Part shown: piece by piece, positions 15,301 through 22,014 of the stretch
How positions within the stretch are numbered: the stretch's first letter is position 1
Layout of the letters: each line of letters opens with the position of its first letter
Assembly: GCA_945928645.1 (NCBI GenBank)
Contig: CAMENR010000008.1
Location: 1-58,790 of the forward strand
DNA from: an uncultured Clostridia bacterium
Lineage (GTDB): Bacteria; Bacillota; Clostridia; Christensenellales; UBA1242
Direction: 5' to 3'
DNA length: 58,790 bases
The notes under the pieces: model-generated
The model's input: only the letters and a program-made list of their open reading frames with translations
Database searches by the model: none
What the model was told of the DNA's origin: nothing
Program-made: the position numbers and the translations under genes

Positions 15301-17735
15301 ACTATGCAACCAGTGTTGCTGTAAAAGCAACCAACACGCTTATAACCAATGTATACACAGAAAAAGATGGTTCAAATTCTTGTAGAATTGTTGGGGATCT
15401 AAAAGCAGGTGGGTTGGTCTGCGAACTAATCGACAGCAAAGACCATTCTAATACAAGATTGGGATTACACAAGAGTTATAACAATGTTCCGGTAGAAGCC
15501 AATACAAAGGTTATTGGAAAGATTCAAACTGTAGGCGCTTTGGTGGCAACGCTATCAAATTCCTCTATAGCAAACTGCTATAATGGCGAAAATGGAGCAG
15601 TAACTATCAGTGGCTCTGGATTTGGTGAAACAATTATGGTTGTTGGCAGTATAGGAACAGGTAGTGATGATAGCATTTTGACAAATGTGTTCAATCTATG
15701 CACCAATGCAGACGGAAGTGTTTCGTCATCTCCAGCAATCTATGAAATATCAGATAATATAATTAAGAAGGTTGATGGAGAAAAAAGTAGCCCTATATTT
15801 GACAACCTTCAAGAAACTTCCTCCGATGGAAGAAAATCTAGTATTTGGGCAAAAGAATATTCTCTAAATTCAACAAAAGACTCTTTGGGTAACACTTATC
15901 CATCACTCAGAGGAGTTGGTTTGGAGTGGAAAAACACCGAATGTGATACACTATTATCTTTTGACACAAATTCATTGTATAAAGGTGAAATAAGAAACTT
16001 GTTTGAGGGTAGCTCCATTTTGTTTGCAGATGAGGTCTTGGGAGAACAGGAACTTTCTAGCAAAGATTCCAGCATAAATAGAGTTTACCTTATCCAAACA
16101 GCGCAAGAACTTGCTTGGCTTTCCTTGGCTGTAAATAGTGGAATGCTAACTTCACATTGTGAGTTTATACTTATGGAAGACATTGATCTTGCTGGAAGAT
16201 TCTTTACCCCAATAGGTTTAACTCAACAGACTGCTTTTTGTGGGGTGTTCAACTTTAATGGACATACGATAAGCAACTTGACTATAGATAGCCTAAGTTA
16301 TACACATTCAGGACTGTTTGCTATTACTCAAAATGCTTATATAATCAATGGATATATCAAAGATGCCTTTATCAAAGTGGAAAATTCCAGTGTAACAACC
16401 AACCTTTATGCAGGGTCTATTGTAGGATTGGCATATAATACTACTATCAAAAATATCACCGTTTCTACTGCAATGCTTGTAAAGGGTGCAGGTAAAGTGT
16501 ATGTTGGTGGTTTGGCAGGACACGTGTCTGGAAGTATTCAATATGAAATTCAAAATGTTATGGCTATGCCATCTACCAAAGGTAGTTCGGTTGGAGGACA
16601 AAATCAAGTTGACTTGAGCGATTATCATACAAGAATTTATGAAGAAGACATAGAATCTTCTACCGCTTCAAAACTTAAAGATATTTCTATAAATATTGGA
16701 GCAATAAGCCTTTCTGAAAGAGTTTTTGCAGGTGGCTTGATAGGATTTATACACAATTACGATAGTGTAGCAACTTCTGCTGGTATGACATATTGCACCA
16801 ATATGAACAACATAGTTGCTATGTCAGTGGGCAATCAGCCAGCCAATGTTTATGCAGGTGGTGTAGTAGGTTATTTGGATAACCAAATGGTTATTGAAGC
16901 ATGTTACAATACAGGTAGTATCAAAACCAGTTCTACATTGTTTGATGCTGTTGGTGGTATTGTAGGTTACACTTATTATGGCACTTTGCGAAATTGTCTT
17001 TCTACTGGTTATGTGGAAAGTTGCTTGAATTCTGCTATTAAGGGTGAGTCTTCAAGTGGCAGTATATTCTCTTATGCTGGTGGAATTGTTGGCATTGCAG
17101 TTGGAGGGACAATAACCAATACAATCTCACAATCAACAACCTATCAAGATGTGCTAACAGGCAAAAATATTGCAGTAGGTGGAGTTGTTGGATATATGAT
17201 GGACAAGGACGACTTCTCTTCAGATATAAATGTTTTATTTGAAGGAGTAGGAAACTTTGGCACAATCAGTTCGGGTATAGGCTTGTCGCAACCAAAGGTA
17301 GACACTGCATACAATATGGGTATTGAAGGCAAATTTAATATTGATGATAGCGTTGCCAACGGATTTGTTTCATCATATTGGGCAGGGAGTGCATCTTCTC
17401 CTATCCTTAAGGCACAAAAAACATATGTGGCATTGACAAGCGATTACAATCTATCCGTTACACTCAAAAACAAGAACCTTAACACAGAAAATAGCCTTAC
17501 ATACGAGAACAAGGGTAACAATCTCCGTGGGCTTCTTGCTAGCAGAAGTGATGAGTATGAATTGGTCTTTGCCAAAGATGAAGAAGTCCAAAAAATCTAC
17601 CTCTGCGTGCTAAATACCAATGGAGAAGTAACAGTTGTGGAAGTAGATGTAACATTTACATGTGAACAATTTGTGCTAAGCCTCAATGATTATCTATCCA
17701 ATGCGGTTAGTATATTTGTAAGGATAAAGAAATAA
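381..17735 (+). CDS. Giant (5784 aa) lipoprotein with repeated GLUG-type/beta-helix modules and N-terminal Ig-like region
   Basis: Single ORF; signal peptide MKKFFSKIMVLLLIMSSLVIFGC with lipobox-like Cys23; dozens of GG[LIV]VG.. motifs (GGIVGLNFGEISGSYS, GGLVGYAENVKF); SD before ATG. Confidence 0.9.
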   Translation: MKKFFSKIMVLLLIMSSLVIFGCNERYGDLRMSLNFCFSSFSAKTLEDGTKRWTNTTDNSVVDEMLDGSYTLYISGNTQTTAYIDATFSGIPKDFNSDVQVSLSNSILTVGKKQYIDGGMRVAICATQEGLTTLTVLSSEGNKQRSLTIQVVEVPSVLRFRQGSVALSYKKGTTYDILSGLESNYSLRNMAFELGTLSGEGETNSEKFVPLSSLQLASKNISLAESQILLLEDYDLTDDEVLYARATYKNPLGDDLVQIQQIEFLPQISNFEIYSFDSTKENGLGQKVGGSKENLLSTIDFVTNIAITHKDFVLKTNTYGKKINIMGIQDTLCPFSIFVQPNYENMGLAFAKDSLPVRYFNSDGEVTNTENINMSTYGLCYIRLVPSKVKSTEGSISYPDGTYDMKFECSYVDYPQEDFSSVATINTRCYTVVNNYSVNGNILQNNNVLAGFDESKCFATEVMTNFDASLGVKLSVELGDPLNVLKNRSSFGLTFYKRASGSANISRLSESEVLNIFQILVNDEDHLLGSDFEEQRFPAGTNFYFKIKQSGEIFVGDDIFVQITSTEEFSQAECVAKLSLVQGIREITGFEVVFRSREIDELTGDYIIYDSKNISFENSKANLDLDLSKDYIAIISLQVSPIEATLSNIYASSLGNNVVLATVQEGKIILDPKSAGKNITVSLGASNLRQVYSINVNVYSPVLSMEAEIVDISSNSSIGDYSVGAGNAYAKVKTKEQVEFMLTTRPYDANRYNLTYAVYNITSGSSVQVKNSYTIYYDGSVAGANKIYDEYFELNCTANAFRFTNDSAQGKTYVVRIVLENLDGTVLSWTFTLFAFVPVEELDINLSRAEVVNPKTVAYETKLESGIAFDTQNAPANVFGFNVIANKTSSRVPTNSFETKATVTISIGGHTDAIYQVTDGVMNKISEGEEVVKLLYPGVFGGKYWFELQDNVDISYKTIQIGVRVDEYRNYHCTTKNVSIVNNEQITEIYTNAQTTLKFRDSEIQDNLSIPLEIDNEKANNKTLVVQNLSIVEVGGNTMYLIAGEGAFDASIQNQSNMHSTLSLLPTGNAGKSLIVVMPQDRITTREQYEIFCGQMTSISLTMEDFVDGVFYEKNSGEYEVAHEYQSGKQYYAKVVNYAQLISIWKDSLTIQIDVENGEDVPYSVSSMQDLLGIAQNPTKNYILTNNIRFDNSKTFLPIASFYPVELTEQEFNKGIYYAKNNAEQYILQTAYSNSQTYYAYGFGGSLVGKNKVQDRKTGESYYEYYSIENIYLPAQISQDYYGLFEVLYGTVSDVTIKYTFAQPTINSSIIFGGIAGINFGTISNCSTQYTDAIFRAEDQIILGGVAGVNFGNIEMDTQAESRLNRGDVEIISKGEKTLFAGGIVGLNFGEISGSYSRQNSGDVTFGNSAFDSSINVKVSTTGENSSLNQLDVYGLPSALAKMFEKSLISLETELEGALLIPQNYAYLAESYKNDISTNISDDLICGVGGVVGVNIGRIHNISVQSLVDAYNCNFVGGIVGLALSNELYNSRIKEIKNNFEDNDYSIYCSYSSSRVLGYHYVGGAVGGARGVLLNDEKDIPVAMYDVGAENYVDDEHSRNFVVGKGEVGGFAGRLMCVIGHYLSTTSYYDEYTSQGADWLSEQGNYDVVATDEPKSNFNLTIANDGLAGGFVACGESVRYYACGANVNVWAPKSNASYIFSFTSNMGSRYFSENIFGKGVVNSNVSNNKFLGVTSFGSNNTISYSKIIDVKNIKAGRNGVIYSVNNIEKSEAEFTNIINSIFEGISSYGDEKLPWKVKKDSAGNVVGLPMIYISYKVDLSGVEVVKSEPLFVLGPVVVSATVKDNIESEQGWKFVKLDEKTMMLFFAMADNGVISSEDLITLNTTKLLDLLNISVTPSGVKTNNLNVQSNSTLLEIVGENIFIKSIGTAESTTITLTIFSKLSSANPEYNAKIDIVLCYGLTDVNIYANTSFTMPLSEDYGIDLLLSQTQTVYANPEYTVNIDDEDVSLRAMDNVGLRFEVLADDVDVILDSLNGTASTIGSIFTIASKQWTSVVSGGKVEKYYVNVDATFASFIPLIAIPDGNKLAIECIPYVYQTINGERKTILLQEHSTQFYLSITHGATSISLLDNMQPNFVMNQLQTLAFTITMETDSVDDKIILDNAIDLGKELGINVGEYQYEFVDEAGKIQIVGPADIRGKTGLRKISQSCTVWFKDKLSGIKEDKNYIFNFHSNINTSIALPVSIKIVGENEVKSVYTNVYASYDDFPQKSSGGYIYSGLNDTPAVLGVEVYPYVTNYSHVRLSYTSTSGDLLFVTPVLLDLNNEHGKQFVDNGSVAVYSSDGKTLTINKSIGQDTFLSNDSGVYSYARSYFFKLFTDTNVKEGTEFVIKIDILNESGVVILSKSEVISTLKKPGITFALDNDLMGNDGKYYLPINTKNELFVDTINYDDEIDWKLSAVDCYGNAYAGFNDYKEGLEPKKENGKYYLQLLNFEEGVWWTTDLVGKTITLRGEITNNKQIYAYEIQIVVTMFTVKEITVDKVANGSLNIPVATTYPLKVNVDAYYDDNIKNSGSWYEEWYNTVYLNNKTDDSLYINIVKAGYEVKRYFVDYINDLADNIARATFNSSSSESKVSGVWQYNAQDNLISGNKYNEDTFGVEMFNDFFALYGLKADKQSNILFDAKIAYNANKTSTTERSSGIPNVKDYSTIDGKKEFKQAFVVTFVYPSELKNAIPVSTAEEFLNMKEGGDYRLVNDIVLSNYKPLTTNIASFDGNNKVIFITGFSYDESTIGNVNLGLFEKIEKEVEVGGVTKQVVVENVTVYYTPSVTQQSLAGVVVVEPSLESLRINLPNASSVTFGGLTCSNSGIISNANILGGVRIEVNSSDVAGASGSAESNIGGLVANNEESGYISNSTVGAKLFRKKTLSGEEEKIYDGFNIYCYGNAGGVVCTNRGKIVASYFDSGSIEHNSKQEGVGGFVCSNYGEILESYVQGRRAESDKDIRNTGSGIVSRAGIVGGFVYYNSGIISDCYSNIWLTSSGAIAGFVYEDTDQSVISRCYSISYKKAGDNNTMAYPFAGPRTLVSTEVCINGVLNDCFFLNDKTKNDKWENTNFYTPGSNDPSKTPANKKAVELSISNFATHTYFTNYDLSLVYYTDSYANEEKYNYVDGYTWAIIEGKPVIASTLVRTISQRDYLGKKKKYKESKEMFAVDTSSSDLKSAVRADDKSITDYTSASTGKLLFSTRKYADGSKIEFIYNATENFESLVITYKIVNQDGKQTYVNPVAEYGESKRVLDVQEDSIESEQAKDNNFRANDTIVVVLDTDRNLISNITYYVLDENNITYYYNGNDLAISNVSGDRSNPITIYDKDSLVYAFTNSVNGEADLSKYFRIVSDIDLEGDFLATSRANFTGVLQGNHMTISNLSMSYDRWSADQVDKEAFGMFAKITSGTKKDTIISNLKIGVLQIASNVHTYVGGLAGQILGSLEQTSSKVLLNNISVVRTSADNAPVQGRNIVGGLTGIVRGNVILKDIVTDVSVISTYDASSTSLYINSTTKNNCNDCSYVGGVVGVFDASPVVDNATKKNYNASNISVLAGNMYYGGIVGSAFGLLGEDTIANYVNVQVVNSSSSFIKSKSYAGGIVGENRGIILSSSAKNINESEKTVSAGISSLVDYSYFFNGDGTQTLAIGGLVGLNNGGLISNALSAIDVRSSRTVVAGGAVGRQLAGGVENVIVSGSVFADKIIGGLIGTINDINIMTSQGGFSDEEDANACLMEADGGHLALAGYSISADSYVLCRIANSVAENNWLYDDYSRYIQKINSSTKCAIGGVVGLIATEDDVEDSRIVATWQDKVVFDGKSAYVGTISDGVNSKYIKSVYVDDTFDYPKNISDESYVFPRTNDGEQALFPYTLQELLTSTQTSDLSYSVRKIPFTMYSDQSSVGDEYVSTILKISNNSGSIKQFANEEGFYREIKVVKIDGLKSEYEGDFEDGVWYIDDNSADVDFDWLAKHFGIVYFRKDGDSDFEEVANYTDLNNDDIKREFNLVYKYEEREDSSLTGAKLLNFYADKSELGEGSAKEYGKFYYVANSTISNVQFERSFAYKSAGKIENEIALIGASTDDGVSRNGVNSFKDRDRKVLFYQSTFVLNGICIFDFDINKAGTTEFVSLWDKVEGEENLYELSLEKCKPAGEGSDWTWSVELPDGGKIVGIKIRVESSVDEYHVSEVILTYEYNGVVLEDDTSNSAFIKETKDSNNPLLSSYSFVSSAKKTSFRSFSSDYWIFGEDFYSQPVSFESKYPKNIEFAETYVWEDFRTKNVTGKITEIKTAEDLALFAYLVNTGVDYKGLEVTLKANIDLSGKYWVPIGKDNEHTFNGKFVGNGYTIKYASVEESSLAKTNETKVHYAGIFGYVKDAEISGLTLLGGKISGECAGGLVGYAENVKFKAIVNRNNVMGDSYAGGLVGYSKGCSFENCNNYAEVKNTDNYNSTEVYVGGIAGQIVDGSLITLNSLNDKGIQNYGVVYIQESNNNHFGTEHLVSVWVGGIAGSADCRTISTKLSNFGKINVNSNASELRCGGLFGYLSASSASLLFNKGLIKVSNLNRNTTDDRSQMYVGGVCGQAECDMSIMANEQDITVSCDLASNINSYIGGITGAIAGNINQSYNAKNISYVSKDGDIAYIGGLVGLSCKSAHTYNQVVDCYNSGEITTTCGGFGSVAGIVGLAEENCQQIIKNTLSIGQILAQSGRVASNVGAITNFSEGLLLDPNEYPDEEVELTTFANFYLRGVAVLGSSNVTAVGGGEVDESGFAQSKIATTLKDAGTYESKGKPLWNFSAEEDGVWEWKYSTWFPTLKKNSPNTLWTDSIESMVQVGGDYVIDTAEQLANLAYLINSGMIDTKGKVFRVRDAIDLSNKLWIPIGTDEYAFEGTFEGGGYSIFNMTVDGNAVEKSGIDKLNYGGLFGVVKNAKIANIGIMSPIVRNVNYATSVAVKATNTLITNVYTEKDGSNSCRIVGDLKAGGLVCELIDSKDHSNTRLGLHKSYNNVPVEANTKVIGKIQTVGALVATLSNSSIANCYNGENGAVTISGSGFGETIMVVGSIGTGSDDSILTNVFNLCTNADGSVSSSPAIYEISDNIIKKVDGEKSSPIFDNLQETSSDGRKSSIWAKEYSLNSTKDSLGNTYPSLRGVGLEWKNTECDTLLSFDTNSLYKGEIRNLFEGSSILFADEVLGEQELSSKDSSINRVYLIQTAQELAWLSLAVNSGMLTSHCEFILMEDIDLAGRFFTPIGLTQQTAFCGVFNFNGHTISNLTIDSLSYTHSGLFAITQNAYIINGYIKDAFIKVENSSVTTNLYAGSIVGLAYNTTIKNITVSTAMLVKGAGKVYVGGLAGHVSGSIQYEIQNVMAMPSTKGSSVGGQNQVDLSDYHTRIYEEDIESSTASKLKDISINIGAISLSERVFAGGLIGFIHNYDSVATSAGMTYCTNMNNIVAMSVGNQPANVYAGGVVGYLDNQMVIEACYNTGSIKTSSTLFDAVGGIVGYTYYGTLRNCLSTGYVESCLNSAIKGESSSGSIFSYAGGIVGIAVGGTITNTISQSTTYQDVLTGKNIAVGGVVGYMMDKDDFSSDINVLFEGVGNFGTISSGIGLSQPKVDTAYNMGIEGKFNIDDSVANGFVSSYWAGSASSPILKAQKTYVALTSDYNLSVTLKNKNLNTENSLTYENKGNNLRGLLASRSDEYELVFAKDEEVQKIYLCVLNTNGEVTVVEVDVTFTCEQFVLSLNDYLSNAVSIFVRIKK

Positions 17736-17740
17736 TCAAG

Positions 17741-17777
17741 ATAAATATCTCTCAATTTGGGAGATATTTATTTTTTG
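17741..17777 (+). terminator. Rho-independent terminator after the giant lipoprotein gene
   Basis: Perfect 11-bp stem ataaatatctc/gagatatttat, 9-nt loop, followed by T-tract. Confidence 0.85.
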
Positions 17778-17980
17778 CACAAAAAATTAGTGAAATCTGA
17801 AAAGTTTATATGTCGAAAAATAATTCTTTTTACAAAAATTTGTGCAAATTTAACATTGTATTCTAGCAAAAAGTGTGATATTTTATGTAATATAACACAA
17901 CAAGTAGCAACAAAGAGTTATAATATTTGCTATCTATGGGGATAATTTGTAAAAATGCATAAAAATATTTTGAAAAACTA

Positions 17981-18009
17981 TTGACTTAAATTTCCTTATG
18001 TGGTAAACT
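17981..18009 (+). promoter_or_regulatory. Promoter for rpoBC
   Basis: TTGACT - 17 nt - TAAACT, giving a leader of about 230 nt before rpoB. Confidence 0.6.
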
Positions 18010-18246
18010 CTGAGTTACGTTAAACTGTTATATTGCGCTTTTTGTTGGGTTTAAACAAATAAAAGAAGGTATCTACATGGCGAAATTATGTTTTTTAATT
18101 TAGTTTATTTTTGATTGAATTGAGTTATCAAACATAATTTTTTTTTGTAAGATAGGCAAATTTGTGGGTGTATAAGCCTTGTTATTTGCATTATAAAGTT
18201 TATCCAAAAAAAAGAGTAATAAACATCTTATTATTAAGGAGAAAAA

Positions 18247-21200
18247 ATGGCACAAAAAAGTCTTGCAATGAAAAAAACAAAATATGGCAATGTTGAAAGA
18301 ATAAATTTTTCAAAGATTGAAGAACCAATTGAAATGCCATACTTGTTGGCTATTCAAAAAGACTCATACAAAGAGTTTTTGGAAACAGGGATAGCAGAGG
18401 TCTTGGAGGAGTTTTCTCCAATTACGGATTATAGTGGAAAGGCAGAGATATACTTTGTTGACTATACTCTAGACCCAACCAAAAAATACACAAAGCAAGA
18501 GTGCAAGAGAAAGGGAATTACATATTCCGTGGCACTCAAGGCTCGTGTTCGCCTTGTTAGGAAAGAAGATGGCGAAGTGGTAGAACAAGATGTATTCTTG
18601 GGAGATGTTCCTCTTATGACAGAGGAAGGTTCTTTTATTATCAACGGTATTGAAAGAGTTATCGTAAGTCAAATTGTTCGTAGCCCAAGTGCTTATTTTG
18701 GCAAGGAACAAGACAAGACTGGTAAATATCTTTTCAATGGAACCATTATTCCAACTCATGGAACATGGCTTGAGATTGAGCAAAATGTCGCCGACGTTTT
18801 GAAAATGGTTGTAGATAGAAGTAGCAAAGTATCTTTGGGTGTATTCCTAAAATGTTTTGGCTATACATCAAAGCAAATACTGGATATATTTGGCAACAAT
18901 CCACTTATTAAGTCTACTATAGAAAAAGAAGTTCAAGACACTCAGGAAGAAGCACTTATAGAACTTAGCAAAAAAATGCGTCCAACTGAAGTCCCAAGTG
19001 CCGAAGCAACCTATAATTATATAAATTCTCTCTTCTTTACACATCAATATTATAACCTTGCTCGTGTGGGAAGATACAAACTTAACAAAAAACTTTCTAT
19101 TGCAACTCGTATCACTGGCGAAACAGCCTATGGAGATATCAAGATTGGCAATACAGTTGTTGTAAAAGATGGGGAGATTATCCCAAGAGATGTTGCAAAG
19201 AAAATTCAAAATGCAGGAATAAATGAAGTTTGGTTGAGAGCAAAGACATTAAAAGGCGACTTCCAAATGGAAGGGGAAAAGTTTGTTCCACACAAAGTAC
19301 TAGGAAATAATAGGGTAGAACTTTCTGCCATATTCCCATGTGACGAGAAGGAATTGGGAATTTTGGAGATGGTATATTATCCAACTCTTCAAAAAATTCT
19401 GCAAGAATACAAGACAAAAGATGAAAGATTGCAAGCAATAAGAGATCACGCAAAAGAACTTATGAATTTCCAACTTACAATGGACGATATTTTTGCAACA
19501 ATCAGTTATCATCTTGACCTAAATGCAGGTATCGGTGAAATAGATAATATCGACCACCTTGCCAACAGACGTATTGCAACAGTTGGTGAACTGATGAAGG
19601 GTGCTTTTAGAAGTGGTATTACAAAACTTGCTGGAGTTATCCGCGAAACCCTTCAAGCACAAGACTTATCTGCAGTTAGCCCAGCATCAGTTATTAATGC
19701 AAGACCTGTAAACAAGGCTCTAAAAGATTTCTTGGCAAGTTCTCAGCTTTCACAACTTATGGATCAGGTAAACCCAATAAGTGAGTTAACTCAAAAGAGA
19801 AAAATCTCCGCTGTTGGACCTGGCGGTGTAAAGAAAGAAAGAGCAACTGCTGATGTTCGTGATATTCACTACTCACATTATGGAAGACTTTGCGCTATCG
19901 AAACACCAGAAGGTCAAAATATTGGTCTTATCAGCTCACTTGCCACTTATGCCAAAGTTAATGAATATGGCTTCCTACTTTCTCCTTTTAAAGTGGTTGA
20001 TAAGGAGAAGGGAATTGTAACCGACGAAGTGGTTTACCTTATGGCAGATGAAGAAGAAAATTGCTGTGTTGCACAAGCCATAGAACCACTTACTCCAGAG
20101 GGCAAATTTGTAAATCCACGTGTTATTGTTAGAAGAAAAGATGCAGTTGTTGAAGTGCCAGCAAGTGAAGTGGATTATGTAGATGTTTCTCCAAAACAAC
20201 TTATATCTGCTGCTACAGCACTTATTCCATTCCTTGCCAATGACGATACAGCACGTGCCCTTATGGGATCTAACATGCAACGTCAGTCTGTTCCTCTTAT
20301 CAGGACAGAAGCCCCTATTATCGGAACAGGTATGGAACATAAGATTGCTGTTGACTCTGGTGCTATGGTGCTTGCAAAGAAAGCAGGTTATGTATCATAT
20401 GTTTCTGCAACAGAAATTAGAGTAAAAAATGATGATGGCGAAACAGATTGCTATCAACTTATCAAATTTTCAAAAACAAACCAAGATACTTGCGTAAATC
20501 AAAAACCAGCAGTTATCAAAAACCAAAGAGTAGAAGCAGGAGATGTGCTTGCTGATGGTTTCTCTACCAAGAATGGCGAACTCGCCCTAGGTAAGAATAT
20601 GACCATCGCTTATATGAACTGGGAAGGTTATAACTACGAAGATGCTATCTTGATTTCTGAAAGACTTGTAAGAGAAGATATATTTACATCAATCACTCTT
20701 AAGGTAGAAGAAAGCAAAGCAAGAAGCACAAAACTTGGTGATGAAGAAATTACAAGAGATATCCCAAATCTTGGCGAAGATGCATTGAAAAACCTTGACG
20801 AAAACGGAATTGTTCGAGTAGGAGCAGAAGTAAGGACGGGAGATATCTTGGTAGGCAAGGTTACTCCAAAGGGAGAAACAGAACTTACTCCAGAAGAAAG
20901 ACTTCTTCGTGCAATTTTTGGTGAGAAGGCAAGAGAAGTTAGAGATACATCATTACGTGTTCAACATGGACATGGTGGAATAGTTGTGGACGTTCAGGTG
21001 TTCACTAGGAAGAACAAAGACGAACTAGAAGCAGGCGTCAATACAATGGTTAAAGTTTATGTTGCTCAAAAGCGTAAACTCTCCGTTGGTGATAAAATGG
21101 CTGGTCGTCATGGTAACAAAGGTGTTGTTAGCCGTGTGCTTCCACTAGCGGATCTTCCATTTATGGCAGATGGAACACCTGTAGATATTGTTCTAAACCC

Positions 21201-21981
21201 ACTTGGTATCCCAAGCCGTATGAATGTAGGGCAGGTGCTAGAAGTATTGCTGGGCAAAGTTGCTAAGGTGCTTAATTGGAAGGTGGCAGTGCCAGCCTTT
21301 GACTGCATACATGCAGACGAAATTTTCCAACTTATGAAGGACAACGACCTAGAAGAAGATGGAAAGATGGTCTTGTATGACGGTAGAACAGGTGAGCCTT
21401 TTGAAAACAGAGTTACAGTGGGCACAATGTATATGATTAAGCTAGACCACATGGTTGACAGCAAAATGCATGCTCGTTCCACTGGACCATATGCGTTGGT
21501 TACACAACAACCTCTTGGTGGCAAGGCTATGTTTGGTGGGCAGAGATTTGGTGAAATGGAAGTGTGGGCTCTTGAGGCTTATGGGGTTTCGCACTTGCTT
21601 CAAGAAATGCTTACTGTTAAGTCAGATGATGTTGTGGGCAGAAACAAAACTTACGAATCCATTGTAAAGGGCTTCCCAATAGCAGAGCCTGGTGTCCCAG
21701 AATCATTTAAGGTTATGATAAAAGAATTCCAAAGTTTAGGTCTTGATGTAAGAATCCTAACTGAAGAACAACAAGAAGTGTCAATCAGCGAACTTGCAAA
21801 TGATGAAATTGAACCAACACCATTTGTTATCAAGTCAAAAGATATGAGTCAAGATATCGAGTTGAACCTTGATGAAACACCAACCACATCGGATATAGTG
21901 TCGGAAGAAGAGGCTGTTAATGCCGAAAATGACACATTTGACAATTTCGATGAAAACTCACTGTTTGACGACTTTGAATAA
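18247..21981 (+). CDS. rpoB: DNA-directed RNA polymerase subunit beta
   Basis: Canonical motifs SQLSQLMDQ, HYGRLCAIETPEGQNIGLI, GDKMAGRHGNKGVVS; acidic C-terminal tail; SD aaggag. Confidence 0.98.
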   Translation: MAQKSLAMKKTKYGNVERINFSKIEEPIEMPYLLAIQKDSYKEFLETGIAEVLEEFSPITDYSGKAEIYFVDYTLDPTKKYTKQECKRKGITYSVALKARVRLVRKEDGEVVEQDVFLGDVPLMTEEGSFIINGIERVIVSQIVRSPSAYFGKEQDKTGKYLFNGTIIPTHGTWLEIEQNVADVLKMVVDRSSKVSLGVFLKCFGYTSKQILDIFGNNPLIKSTIEKEVQDTQEEALIELSKKMRPTEVPSAEATYNYINSLFFTHQYYNLARVGRYKLNKKLSIATRITGETAYGDIKIGNTVVVKDGEIIPRDVAKKIQNAGINEVWLRAKTLKGDFQMEGEKFVPHKVLGNNRVELSAIFPCDEKELGILEMVYYPTLQKILQEYKTKDERLQAIRDHAKELMNFQLTMDDIFATISYHLDLNAGIGEIDNIDHLANRRIATVGELMKGAFRSGITKLAGVIRETLQAQDLSAVSPASVINARPVNKALKDFLASSQLSQLMDQVNPISELTQKRKISAVGPGGVKKERATADVRDIHYSHYGRLCAIETPEGQNIGLISSLATYAKVNEYGFLLSPFKVVDKEKGIVTDEVVYLMADEEENCCVAQAIEPLTPEGKFVNPRVIVRRKDAVVEVPASEVDYVDVSPKQLISAATALIPFLANDDTARALMGSNMQRQSVPLIRTEAPIIGTGMEHKIAVDSGAMVLAKKAGYVSYVSATEIRVKNDDGETDCYQLIKFSKTNQDTCVNQKPAVIKNQRVEAGDVLADGFSTKNGELALGKNMTIAYMNWEGYNYEDAILISERLVREDIFTSITLKVEESKARSTKLGDEEITRDIPNLGEDALKNLDENGIVRVGAEVRTGDILVGKVTPKGETELTPEERLLRAIFGEKAREVRDTSLRVQHGHGGIVVDVQVFTRKNKDELEAGVNTMVKVYVAQKRKLSVGDKMAGRHGNKGVVSRVLPLADLPFMADGTPVDIVLNPLGIPSRMNVGQVLEVLLGKVAKVLNWKVAVPAFDCIHADEIFQLMKDNDLEEDGKMVLYDGRTGEPFENRVTVGTMYMIKLDHMVDSKMHARSTGPYALVTQQPLGGKAMFGGQRFGEMEVWALEAYGVSHLLQEMLTVKSDDVVGRNKTYESIVKGFPIAEPGVPESFKVMIKEFQSLGLDVRILTEEQQEVSISELANDEIEPTPFVIKSKDMSQDIELNLDETPTTSDIVSEEEAVNAENDTFDNFDENSLFDDFE

Positions 21982-22014
21982 AATATTTGATGCAAAGAAA
22001 ATAAGGAGATTCTT

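Noticed and set aside
17757-17945. 62-aa ORF after the giant lipoprotein gene
   Set aside because: Begins within the terminator hairpin; no RBS
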